From positions 186,001 through 250,000 of IMG/VR virus record IMGVR_UViG_3300010403_000705: a DNA stretch of 64,000 nucleotides; one strand, 5' to 3'. The position numbers were made by a program, and so were the translations under genes. The notes beneath the pieces were generated by a model. The model made no database searches. It had not been told where the DNA came from and saw only the letters and a list, made by a program, of their open reading frames with translations. The stretch comes from a virus. Positions 1-11,100 of this stretch are shown here, one piece after another (positions within the stretch are counted from its first letter, which is position 1; each line of letters opens with the position of its first letter).

Positions 1-1004
1 ATGGTACAACTTTATTTAAAGCAGAAGATGTAATTTTTACAGTTACTAATACTGGTCTAAAATTAAATATCACTGAAGCAGTTAGAAAAGTTCTTGGTAT
101 TTCTTCTGCAATTTCCATACCTAATAACATAAAAATTGTTAGAGTTACTAAAATGGAAAAAGTAGTAACAGTCAGCGCAAGTAATGATGAAGTACTACAA
201 GTGTTAACAGTGTATGATTTAAAAAATGCGATAGTGCAAAATAATTTATTATATCCAAATGAATTATTAGCAAATCCTACATTATCAAACTTAGATATTA
301 TATTGCCTAGTACCACAAATAATATGTTGAATAATAATACACATAATTTACCTACTTTAGGTGATAAAATTAAAATAACTTTTTATTATATTATTGAAAA
401 TGATTCGGAAAATTTGTCATATACCAGAAATGGCACACTATATACTAATAAAAAATTCGCTTTTATCAATAAAACTTATATATCTAGCGGTTTCAAATCT
501 TCTCAATCTACTAAATTTACCGCTACCTCTTTTACTCAGCCTAGTTTGGGATCTCGATATAAAACATTCTATGATTATTTAGCTCCAAAACCAAACGAAA
601 GAATCGTGGTTCGTTATAACTATAATAAAATAATCTCCGATGTTACTTTTAATTTAGAAAATACAAGACCCATTAATGCAGATGTTATTGCTCGTGAAGC
701 AAAACAAGTGCTTATAGATTTAACTATGAATGTAGTAATAAACGAAACTGCACAATCGTCTACAACAACAATTTTGCAAAACTTACGAGATCAATTAATT
801 TCTGCCATGACTACTACTAAATTAGGAGATATAGTTGATACATTTAGTTTGATTAATGTGGCTCAAGCTGTAAAAGGTATCGCTCGTGCTAGAATACTTT
901 ATTTTAATAAGAGTGGCAAATTAGGGCAAGTATTAAATGTTCAAGCCCAACAAGACGAATATCTAACACCTAATAATGTGATTATTAATACAGAGACCAG
1001 ATAA
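1..1004 (+). CDS. Baseplate J-like structural protein, 5' end outside window
   Basis: The frame starting at base 3 is open from the window edge to the TAA at 1002-1004, so the gene begins upstream; the first ATG at 153 is internal. The C-terminal third has a short beta/alpha/beta layout: a segment with NADVIAREAKQVLIDL, then a helical stretch before IARARILYF. This resembles the end of baseplate J/gp47-like wedge proteins, which connect baseplate to tail. Three bases separate it from the giant structural gene downstream, consistent with one late operon. The family call rests on general resemblance and context only. Confidence 0.55.
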   Translation, partial: GTTLFKAEDVIFTVTNTGLKLNITEAVRKVLGISSAISIPNNIKIVRVTKMEKVVTVSASNDEVLQVLTVYDLKNAIVQNNLLYPNELLANPTLSNLDIILPSTTNNMLNNNTHNLPTLGDKIKITFYYIIENDSENLSYTRNGTLYTNKKFAFINKTYISSGFKSSQSTKFTATSFTQPSLGSRYKTFYDYLAPKPNERIVVRYNYNKIISDVTFNLENTRPINADVIAREAKQVLIDLTMNVVINETAQSSTTTILQNLRDQLISAMTTTKLGDIVDTFSLINVAQAVKGIARARILYFNKSGKLGQVLNVQAQQDEYLTPNNVIINTETR

Positions 1005-1007
1005 ATC

Positions 1008-4000
1008 ATGCAAAATTTAAGAATCATTAATGTACAAGTAAACAATAGTTCAAATATTGATGTTATTTTTACAGACAACTTAACTAGTAATCTTACAACA
1101 TCAAATGTAGTTATTATAACAGATACGCCAGACGTACCTTCTTCTGAGGTGTTAGAAATAAAAGTAATAGGTAATACGCTAAGCATTATTTGTCAACCAT
1201 TAACTCCATTAGCCGCTTATTTTGTTAAATTTGAATCTACAACTTTACACCCATTTATTTCTTTAAATGGAGAAGCTAAAATATCTGAAGATGGCGTTTC
1301 AAATAAATATTTAATACTTGGACCATTAGCTCCAGATAATGCTGTCAAAAATTATTTTCTTTCTTATTTTAAAGATAATGTTTATGATATTAACGATGAT
1401 AATGCTCTTGTCACAAAATATATAAACTCTTTATCTATAGCTTTATCTAGAGCCTTATATGATATTGGTCAATTGAAAAATGAAAATTATCTTTCTTTTA
1501 CTGTTACTGATGAACAAAAAACAAGAGGTGAAGGACCATTTGATAGATTAAATGAAGAGGGAGCATATGATATCATTAGAGTAGGCAGAAATGTAAGTAC
1601 TGCTAATGCAAAAATGATATTTTCTATAGATAATTTTCCTACTTTCCCGATTACCTTACAACAACAGAGTAATATAGAATATTTAAAGACTAATTCTATA
1701 GACGAGGCGGGTTATTTTAACATCAATAATCTAATTTTAAATTTAAATACTTCTCCCATAACAAAAATTAAAAGTATCATTTTTACGTTAACTACTAACA
1801 ATCCAATTTACGTATATGATATAGAAAAATTAGGTTATCAGATAAGAAATTCTAGATATGATCAAGAGTTCGCTTTTGATTATATTTTGTTAAATGATAA
1901 TCAGGTGAAAATTAGTGATAAAATTTTAGAGGATGCTAATTTTTCTTTAAATAATATTTTTAACATAGAAGTTAATTATGAATCAAAGGATTTAGGTAGA
2001 ATTATAGAGGATAATAGTTTAACAATAACAACTGTAAAAACCTCTATTCGAGAAGTGTTACCCCCAATAATTAATATTTTTAATCTAAAGCACGCTCCTA
2101 TTGTAGATGTTAATGGTAATACTAATCAACTTAATGGTATAATTTTTACCGACCCTAATACCACTACTGGGTCTAAACATCCGGCTTTTATAACAGAATT
2201 ACCATTTCGATTAAATGGATTACCTTTTAGTCCTGGACAATATAGTATAGATTATTCTACTGGAACTGTTTATGTGTATGGTGCTGATTTGTCTAATGAT
2301 GGTACAGGTCCTTTTCCACCATTAGCTACTTATAATTATTTGTTAGTATATAAACAAGAACAAGACTACATTTTTGATTCAGATTTATCTGATTTAGTTG
2401 CTTTACCTCATGGTAATTTAATTTCCTCACAAGGTAATATTAGTTTTAATTATGAAGAAGTTTTAATTCCGGGCACAGATTATATAGCAGGTTTACATAG
2501 AGAAGCTTTGGCAGAAAGAATTAATAATAATCTAGTAGCTGCAAATACTATTAAAACATTACATTCACCTATTACAAATGTTTTTAGAATTTATAATGAA
2601 ACCTCGGGTGAAATTTATACTCTAGATAGATGGAATAATAATAAAATATATTTTAGATACAATAATCCACCTGCCGTAAAACAAATAACTAATGAAAGAG
2701 TAACGTTTAATTCGGTTATAAATGAGTTATTATTTATTAATACTTATTTTGTAAATTCTAATAACATTAATATTATTAAAATATTGCTTAAAAATAATTC
2801 CATAATCTCTAGCACAGAAGACAGTTTGGCGACTTCTTTTAATAGTAGTTTAAGATTTGCAAATACTAATATTTTCCTTAATGAAAAATGGTTTGATAGG
2901 CAGTCCGAAGAAACATTTAATACGAATAGACTATTTAATATAGGTGAATACATGGTGGATTACATAAATGGTATTATATATTGTGCCGTTACTGATCCAC
3001 AAAATTTTAACATTGGTACAGCGTCATATAAAAATAAAGCTATTACTACATTATTCCCACATCTTATTAGCGTAGAAGATATTTATTATCAAACTGATAT
3101 TCTAGGTAAAAGAAATAAAAAATTTTCTTATTTATCATTTGGTGATAAGACAATAGTTCCAGATATTTTAGATTTTGCAGATGAGTTATCATTAAACAAC
3201 AATGCTGTTTCAATTTATCAAGTGAATAATAATACCGTAGGTGTTTTTGTTGATAATGTGGTGTTTGTTCCTGGCGTTACTAATCAAATTAAATTTGTTC
3301 GTGGTATATTTGAATATAATGATTTACTTTATAATACTCATCCATTAAATTTTGCCAATTTCAGTTTGAGTGATGGCTTTGATATTCATATTAGCCCAAT
3401 ATCAGGGCAAGTATTTGAAAATGTACAATTTGATGGAATGAATTATTATGTTTTGATTAATCAAAACATAACATATTTATCAAGTAGTATAACATATACT
3501 TTTAATATTACTAGATTATCTGATTCGATAACACTTTGGGATACTGCTGGTATAATTATTCCAGGTAATCCAACTAAATTAATTTTATCTGGTATAGGTT
3601 CTCCTATAGAAGGAGATTTAGTCAGTATTAATTTTTCGTTTAATATAAATAATCTATCACGAGTAGTAGTAGATTATAATAAAGGAGAATATTATATTGA
3701 TTACACATACATAGCGGATGAAATTATCATTAGTTATGAATATGGAGATAATGTAATAGATTTTAGGCAAAACAAAAATCTGCCTGCTAATACTTCTTAT
3801 TATGTGACTTACAAAGCGGGAGCACTAAGAGATGCTTTGTTGAGAAATTTTGGTACATTAGTTGATATACCTGAATTATCTAATTTTGATATCGATTTTG
3901 ACCGAGAAAGATATCGTGATGCTTTGACAGCCGCTTTAACATCTTTTATACAAGGACCAACCTTATCAGCTATTAAAAATATTGGAAAAACTATTTCTCA

Positions 4001-7000
4001 TATTACACCAGAAGTTATAGAGTCTGTTTTTCAAAATTGGTCATTAGGAAATACTTTATTAAGTCAGGAACAAATTAAGACTACTGGTAATTTTCAATTG
4101 CTACCAGCCAAATTTGATAACGGAGTATTAATTAATTCACCTGATCAAATTATAAAATTTCCTATTAATTCTAATGTTAGATTTGAAGAAGGTACGTTTG
4201 AAACTTGGATAAATCCGTTGTGGAACGGTTTAGATAATGATGCTACACTAGTTTTCAATATATTACAAGATGGATATGTCATAGATCCTAGTAAAGTATT
4301 TATTGGGATAGCAGAGTATCATCCTATCATAAATAATGGTATATTTTCTATTTCTAAATTAACTAACGTATCGGGTATTCCAAACAAAAACAAAGATGGA
4401 ATTTTTATATATTATGACCAAGATATTTCTGGAAATTTTCAAAGATGGTATGTAGAAATAATAGATGGATATGTGGCTGCTGATAGTTCTAATTATAAAA
4501 TCAAAATTACATCTACAGGTGGTTTTTATGATACAAAGAGTTTGAATACGCCAAAACCATCCAATCTTAATATTTTTACAGGAACCAGCAGTATTAATTT
4601 AAGCATCAACGGAACAGCACCTATAGATGAAGGAATTACGTTTGTTTCTGATGTGGATCATTACATTTTGGACACCGGGCAAGAAAAAAATAAAAATAGA
4701 CTATCTATTTATAAGGATATTAGTGGTTATCTTAATTTTAGAGTATACGATAATAATAGAGTACCTTATACATTGAGTGCAGATATTTCTGGATGGAAGG
4801 CTGGTGATTTACACCATATGGCTACCTCATGGAAATTAAACACTATAAATAATAGAGACGAGATGCATTTATTTATAGATGGTTTTGAAGTGCCCAATAT
4901 TATTAAGTATGGACAAAAATTGAAACCTTACTTACATGAGAAATTTAGGACAGTTGATCCTGAAGAAATTATTGGTTTAGTTGATAGAGATATATTATCA
5001 TCTACTGATCTGCAAACCACTACTGGTAGCGTAGCCGTCACTTCTAGCATTAATTTTAGTACATATAACATTTTTGTAGGTGACACAATTCATATAGATG
5101 AAATAGGTTTTGCTAATCCTGGATATACTATTTTATCTATTAATGGGCAAAATTTGATCTTATCTGCTCCTATGCCGCAGACATTAAGCAACGGTAGATT
5201 CTCTATTAATAGAACCCAATTTACGGTAATTTCAAATATTGATGTTTCGCCCAATATTTCAGTGTCTACTATACATGCATTGATATCTGGTACAGATATC
5301 AATGCATTAGCTGGATCTAACTTAGTAACTTCCTCAAGCATAAATTTTTCTACCTTAAATGTACAACCAGGTTATACAATAAGAATTGATAATTTACTTT
5401 TAAGGACAGTCTATACTATTTTGCAAGTAATAGGTAATTCACTCATCATTGATGATACATTGCCTGTTAATATTACAAACACAGATTTTAAAATATATAG
5501 TCATGTAGAAAATGAAATTCCGGGTATTCGCGCTTTGTATCCAGCATATCATATTTCTAAAGATACTAATTTTAATAACGTATTAACGATTTCGGACAAA
5601 GCAGTAGCAGGAGATTTAATACTCATCAGGACTTTAGGATTAAATCATAGAAAAATAAAAAAAGAGTATTATGTATGGAGTGATAATACGGAAAATATAT
5701 TAATGACTAATTTGCCAGCTCCTATTTCATTAGATGAGGTAAGAATTACCAAAATAATTTTGCCCAAAACCTCTATTGACCTAACTAATTCAACACTATT
5801 AGGTGGCATTCTAACATCAAATAATTTAGTAACCGCCCAACCATCATCATTACAAGGTGGAAGAAGTTTAAGCATAACTCTAAGTGGGACTAATGTAGAT
5901 TTTTCGACTCCAGTACAGGTACTAATAAATGGTATTAGTGAGACTGGTCTTACTAATGAAACCATTATATTTAATGAATATGGTACATTAGATTTTATAA
6001 ATTTGTACTCGTTAGTTAATTATATTAATATTATTGTAAAACCTATTAATATTAATAGGGCGGCAGCTGTGGTAACTGTAAAAGAAAAATATTCTATTAC
6101 ACATCCAGAATCTGATGGATATTATCCTATTGTTAGAGTTAGTTATCCAATAGCATATGGATATACTCTTTATCAAAGTGGAGTAAATACAGTAACAGAT
6201 GATAATAATTTGTTTAGTAATTTAGATATTAATAATTATTTGTTAATTACTACACCAGAAAATGTAGTTGGATTTTATAAAATTATTGGAGTATCCAGTG
6301 ACAGAAAAACTTTGCTTGTAGATGCATCACTCGGACCTTTTACCAATGGTACGTATCAAATTTTGAATGTTAGTACATATAGAAGTGGTTTACAGAACGG
6401 TTTTTTTACATTTGAAAATAGTGTTCTATTTGGTCAACCATACTTTTTAAATAAAGGGTTTTATGAATTTGAATATTTTACTTATACCAAGATTAAATTA
6501 GATCCAATGAATACAAAGGTATTTTTAGGAACGGATTTTCAAGGAACACATCAATTATATGGTATAATGGATCAAGTAAAAATATATTCAACTATGTTAA
6601 CAGATACACGTACTGGTGAAAATATTCCTAATAATCAAAGATCTATCACTAAAGATTTTAATTCTTTAAAATCTTTAAAAAAAGATAACAATACCCTTAT
6701 GTTAATCGATTTCAATAAATTTCCATTTATTAATTCAGCAGATTTTTATACCTCTTTGGGTTCAATTAAAAAACATTTTAACTCTTCTGTAGTAGTCAAT
6801 GAAAATTTTGAGAATAGTTTAGTATTATTAGATGATCCAATTATTTTATCTAATGATGGTATTTTAGATGCTAGAAAAGAAGGCACCATAGAATTTTGGA
6901 TGAACCCATTATTTGATACCTATAATGATCCTAATAAAAGATTTTATTTTGATGCATTTGGAGCAATTGAAGAAGAAGCAATTAGTACAGATAATGTTTC

Positions 7001-8126
7001 TGTAAAATTATCCAATTCTGCTAGTACTATTTTAAGTGTTAAGTTAAAAAGCGGAGATTCGCGTATAGATTATTTTGCAGGTGGAAGAATAGAGATTGAT
7101 ACTCAAAATGCCATATCAGAAGAAGGTATTAGTTTAACTAATAACTCTATAATTGTTTCAAAACCAGCCTTGCAAATAATTAGTGTAAAAATAATTGGCG
7201 ATCTAACTAATACGGATTATTTTACTAATGGTAGTATTAGTACTGATATGAAAACTATATATTTAGGTAAGTTATTACCAGCAAATAACTTACCTTTATC
7301 TATTGTATATCAAACAACAGAAAATAATAACCGTACTATTAACACTCAAATCATAAGATTAAATAAAAAATTACCTTATCAAAAATCACATGTACTAGTA
7401 AATTATATACCTAAAGGTATGCAAGGAGACCGTATAGCTATTTTTAAAGATGAAGTCGGACATATAAATTTTGCTCTTACTGCATCTCATAAAGATTATA
7501 TTATAAGAGCACCGATATTTTGGTCCAAAAACACTTGGCATAGAATTAAAGCTAGTTATAAAGTTAATAGTAAAAATAATACTGATGAAATGAGACTATT
7601 TTTAGATGGTTATCAGTATAATAATATTTTAGTTGGCAGTAATATTATTTTTGGTAATTTACCTATCATTGTAGGTGAAGTTACGCTAGGTGATGGTTAT
7701 GGATCTTTGGGAAATGTCAGATTTAAAGATTCCATTAATGAGTTATTTATAGGAACACAATATAATAAAGAGTTTCCTATCTTTGCTTTACTAGATAATT
7801 TAAGAATTAGTAGTAATGCTAGACCTATTTATGCGCCTTATGGCGAACCAATTGACGTTAATTATACTTCTAATCTAGATATGGTGTTTCCAGTAACAGA
7901 AGATTTATTTACAACTTATCTCTTAAATTCCGATATTATTTCTGTTATAAATGATGATTTTGCTGTATTAAAAAATAGAGAAACAGGTCTATTCGATTTT
8001 TCTGTTAATATAATTGATTCTTTGGGTATAGTTAGTAATAGTATAAAGTCTAGAGAGGCTTTAGAAAAATTGATAAAAGTTCTCAAACCTGCTAACTCTA
8101 GGGTATTTATACAGTATATTAAATGA
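1008..8126 (+). CDS. Giant virion protein with two LamG/concanavalin-like domains
   Basis: This 2,372-residue protein is the largest in the window. The first 90 residues look like an Ig/fibronectin-type beta domain. Two copies of a lectin-like (LamG/concanavalin A) jelly roll can be recognised by their edge strands: GTFETWINPLW near residue 1061 with EMHLFIDGFEVPN near 1284, and GTIEFWMNPLF near 1957 with EMRLFLDGYQ near 2193. Much of the rest is Asn/Ile/Thr-rich beta repeats. Such domains commonly bind glycans. It lies between the baseplate gene and a fibre-like gene, so a baseplate or tail-fibre role in host-surface recognition is inferred. Confidence 0.6.
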   Translation: MQNLRIINVQVNNSSNIDVIFTDNLTSNLTTSNVVIITDTPDVPSSEVLEIKVIGNTLSIICQPLTPLAAYFVKFESTTLHPFISLNGEAKISEDGVSNKYLILGPLAPDNAVKNYFLSYFKDNVYDINDDNALVTKYINSLSIALSRALYDIGQLKNENYLSFTVTDEQKTRGEGPFDRLNEEGAYDIIRVGRNVSTANAKMIFSIDNFPTFPITLQQQSNIEYLKTNSIDEAGYFNINNLILNLNTSPITKIKSIIFTLTTNNPIYVYDIEKLGYQIRNSRYDQEFAFDYILLNDNQVKISDKILEDANFSLNNIFNIEVNYESKDLGRIIEDNSLTITTVKTSIREVLPPIINIFNLKHAPIVDVNGNTNQLNGIIFTDPNTTTGSKHPAFITELPFRLNGLPFSPGQYSIDYSTGTVYVYGADLSNDGTGPFPPLATYNYLLVYKQEQDYIFDSDLSDLVALPHGNLISSQGNISFNYEEVLIPGTDYIAGLHREALAERINNNLVAANTIKTLHSPITNVFRIYNETSGEIYTLDRWNNNKIYFRYNNPPAVKQITNERVTFNSVINELLFINTYFVNSNNINIIKILLKNNSIISSTEDSLATSFNSSLRFANTNIFLNEKWFDRQSEETFNTNRLFNIGEYMVDYINGIIYCAVTDPQNFNIGTASYKNKAITTLFPHLISVEDIYYQTDILGKRNKKFSYLSFGDKTIVPDILDFADELSLNNNAVSIYQVNNNTVGVFVDNVVFVPGVTNQIKFVRGIFEYNDLLYNTHPLNFANFSLSDGFDIHISPISGQVFENVQFDGMNYYVLINQNITYLSSSITYTFNITRLSDSITLWDTAGIIIPGNPTKLILSGIGSPIEGDLVSINFSFNINNLSRVVVDYNKGEYYIDYTYIADEIIISYEYGDNVIDFRQNKNLPANTSYYVTYKAGALRDALLRNFGTLVDIPELSNFDIDFDRERYRDALTAALTSFIQGPTLSAIKNIGKTISHITPEVIESVFQNWSLGNTLLSQEQIKTTGNFQLLPAKFDNGVLINSPDQIIKFPINSNVRFEEGTFETWINPLWNGLDNDATLVFNILQDGYVIDPSKVFIGIAEYHPIINNGIFSISKLTNVSGIPNKNKDGIFIYYDQDISGNFQRWYVEIIDGYVAADSSNYKIKITSTGGFYDTKSLNTPKPSNLNIFTGTSSINLSINGTAPIDEGITFVSDVDHYILDTGQEKNKNRLSIYKDISGYLNFRVYDNNRVPYTLSADISGWKAGDLHHMATSWKLNTINNRDEMHLFIDGFEVPNIIKYGQKLKPYLHEKFRTVDPEEIIGLVDRDILSSTDLQTTTGSVAVTSSINFSTYNIFVGDTIHIDEIGFANPGYTILSINGQNLILSAPMPQTLSNGRFSINRTQFTVISNIDVSPNISVSTIHALISGTDINALAGSNLVTSSSINFSTLNVQPGYTIRIDNLLLRTVYTILQVIGNSLIIDDTLPVNITNTDFKIYSHVENEIPGIRALYPAYHISKDTNFNNVLTISDKAVAGDLILIRTLGLNHRKIKKEYYVWSDNTENILMTNLPAPISLDEVRITKIILPKTSIDLTNSTLLGGILTSNNLVTAQPSSLQGGRSLSITLSGTNVDFSTPVQVLINGISETGLTNETIIFNEYGTLDFINLYSLVNYINIIVKPININRAAAVVTVKEKYSITHPESDGYYPIVRVSYPIAYGYTLYQSGVNTVTDDNNLFSNLDINNYLLITTPENVVGFYKIIGVSSDRKTLLVDASLGPFTNGTYQILNVSTYRSGLQNGFFTFENSVLFGQPYFLNKGFYEFEYFTYTKIKLDPMNTKVFLGTDFQGTHQLYGIMDQVKIYSTMLTDTRTGENIPNNQRSITKDFNSLKSLKKDNNTLMLIDFNKFPFINSADFYTSLGSIKKHFNSSVVVNENFENSLVLLDDPIILSNDGILDARKEGTIEFWMNPLFDTYNDPNKRFYFDAFGAIEEEAISTDNVSVKLSNSASTILSVKLKSGDSRIDYFAGGRIEIDTQNAISEEGISLTNNSIIVSKPALQIISVKIIGDLTNTDYFTNGSISTDMKTIYLGKLLPANNLPLSIVYQTTENNNRTINTQIIRLNKKLPYQKSHVLVNYIPKGMQGDRIAIFKDEVGHINFALTASHKDYIIRAPIFWSKNTWHRIKASYKVNSKNNTDEMRLFLDGYQYNNILVGSNIIFGNLPIIVGEVTLGDGYGSLGNVRFKDSINELFIGTQYNKEFPIFALLDNLRISSNARPIYAPYGEPIDVNYTSNLDMVFPVTEDLFTTYLLNSDIISVINDDFAVLKNRETGLFDFSVNIIDSLGIVSNSIKSREALEKLIKVLKPANSRVFIQYIK

Positions 8127-8130
8127 GAAA

Positions 8131-11100
8131 ATGATGACAAAAAGAAATCCCGTATCTGCTCTACAAAATATTTGGTTTGATTCTCAACAAGTTGATGATA
8201 CTGATTTAACTTTGGAACAAGATTATAATAATATTATCAATTCTGGCGTGATCAACAATCATATAGGTTCTGGCGCATTATCAGAAGTGTTAGAGCAAAA
8301 TGTTTTATTTGACTCTACGCTTATAACAGGTTTTTTGGATGGTGCCATAATACAAACGCAGCAACAACCTGCTGATAAAAATTTTGGCAATCAATTAGAA
8401 ATAGAATTATCACAATCTACAGTTGCTGGTAAGAAAGCTATTAAGATATGCGTTATTGGTTTAGATTTTCAAAGTAATTTAATATATGAAACATTTTATT
8501 TTAAAACTAATGAAATTCAAATTAGTTATAGACATTTTACAAATATATTACTTATATTATTTAATGATTTCATTGGAGACTCATCATTATCATTAAATTT
8601 AGGTGGTAGAATATTTATTAGAGAAGCTCAACCATTAACTTTGTCAAGAAACCCTATCATGGTGGCACAAAATGTACAGCCTAACCTGTTTTTTAGAGAT
8701 TTCTTTCTAGAAGGTTTTATATCTTTACAAAACCTTTTGACAAATGCATTACCTTTATATAATATAGATAGTTTAAACATATTTACGACACCACTGGATA
8801 ATAAAATACTTTTAAGTAATGATGTTACTACCCAAATAGGACAAAAATTTACAGCAACCACTAATAATATACAAAAAGTTACTTTTTTATTATCAGTCCA
8901 AAATACTGAGACCGGCAATGAGACAGATTTAGTATGGAATGGTGATTTGGTAATTAGTATTTATCCTTTACAATCTACTGTAGATTGCTCTTCTGATATC
9001 GCGCCTAATTTAGCTATAGATTTTTCTCCATCTAATATTCCAGTGGGACAGATCAGTGTAAATTATGCTACGTTACAAGCAGCTGGTATTATATTAGACT
9101 CAGTTCCGCAGCCCGTAGATTTTGTTTTTAGTAATAGTCCTATAGCCTCTGGTAATGTGTTAACTGTGGGAAACTATTATGCTGTTACCATAAAAAGATC
9201 AGGATCTGCTAATAAATGTAACATTTTAATTGCAGTAGGATCTAACAGAACTATTGATTCTAGAATAACCACTTTCACTGGAACTTTATGGGTAGATATA
9301 CCAGAACAAGACTTATGGTTTGAAATATGGACAGATTCTGCTAAAATATCTGATGGTCAAGCTTATGAAAATGGTTATGGAATAATCTTACCTAAAATTA
9401 AAGAAAATATTAATACTTCATCCAATATTGATTACTGCTTAACTAATTTGCAATTTACAGGGAATGAAGTATTTCGCGCAGTAGTTGCAGCCGTAACTGA
9501 AGAATCTGTTGCTATTCCAGATCAACGTACCGGGAATCCAATTTTGTCCAGACAGCAATTGATTCCTGATATTAAATTATTAAATACTATAGATATTACT
9601 AATTTAGAAAAGGCTTCTGAACCATTAATTATTGGTGCTATTGCAGATAAGAATAGAAAATTTTTTGATTCTATTTCTTCAATTATAAATTGTAAATTAT
9701 ATAGTGCCGCTATGGTACATGACGAATTAATAATTAAAATAGTGGATGATCCAACTGATACAATCAGATTCGACACATCTGTTAATAGTTTAATTACTAA
9801 TCTATTAAATGGTGATCTAGCTGATGCACAGATATACCCTAATTCTAATAATACGAATGTTTTTTTTAGAATTGCTTCAGCAAAATTAGCTTCATCAATT
9901 TTAGGCGATGTTAATGGTGATGGTATTATAGATGTTGAAGATCTAGATCTATTAAATACTTATCTAGATTATAATTTAAATATTGGATTACCTGTTAATA
10001 CTTCAATAACCACAGATGGTTATACAACTATTTTTACTAATGGTTATACTACTTATACACTTCCATTTAGTAATTTGTTTGGTATCAATTTTCAATTGGT
10101 AGATGTTATCAATGGAACTGTTGTTGCTAGTGGGAATGATGGTGTGTTGGTTGCTAATCCAGTAAATAATAGGTTAGCTCAATTCACTAGTGCTAGTGTC
10201 GCTTTTAACGTTATTGTTGGGCTAAGTTCTTTTAAACTTATTATTTTATCTCCACTTAATCAAGAGAATCATGGTGGATTTGAAATAGTTTCTATTGATT
10301 CTTTAACTGATGTTATCACCATAAGAAAAATTTTCTTAACTGGTGATGTTATCATGGAAATGTTAAGAGCAGATATTGATGGAGATTTTCATGTTACTTA
10401 TAATGATGGATATTTGTTACAAAATTATATAGATAGAGCTGAATTGAGTTTTTCGCCTGTTAATACATATCCTGGTCCAGCTACTAATCCATTTACTAAA
10501 ATTGGAACTAGGTTTAATACAATAAGATTAAGATTAGAAAAATTTGTTGATAGAAATGATGATTATTCGCCAGTTATTTTAGATAGGGCTAGCGTTGTAC
10601 ATACTTCTCCTGATATTTTTATGTCAGATGGATATTTTGAAGAACATAATTTTTATGCGGGACCTGTTTCAGTATCTATACAAAAACAGTTAACTTGGGA
10701 TGAGTCACTTATTGTTTCAAATAGCAAGTCTAGATTAGTTCCTACAATTTTTACTAATATATTTGGTTCTAATGAAAAGAGTTGTCAGATAAATGGGGTA
10801 AATATTAATATTTATGGATCAAAACCAGATTTTGATCCAGGTCGTGTTGATGTATTTGTTCCAGATAATCTGATCATAGGAAAAGGTGGTGAATTACACA
10901 GACCAGATGGTAATTTTTACAAAGTAGATTTTGAAGTAGGTACTATAGTACTAGAAATACCTGATGGCTTATTTGGTTCTGAAAGAACTATCAATATCCT
11001 AGATGATTTTATAGCTGATTATACTGGGGACGGAAGAACTCGTTTGGGTTTTCCATCTATGAAGTTCGCAGACTGCTCATTAGTGACAGCAGACGCTCTG

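Noticed and set aside
941-1186. Minus-strand frames inside the large structural genes (also 5090, 5669, 8628, 9522, 36761)
   Set aside because: They are shadows of long plus-strand genes, with Val/Ile/Ser-biased translations and no ribosome sites.
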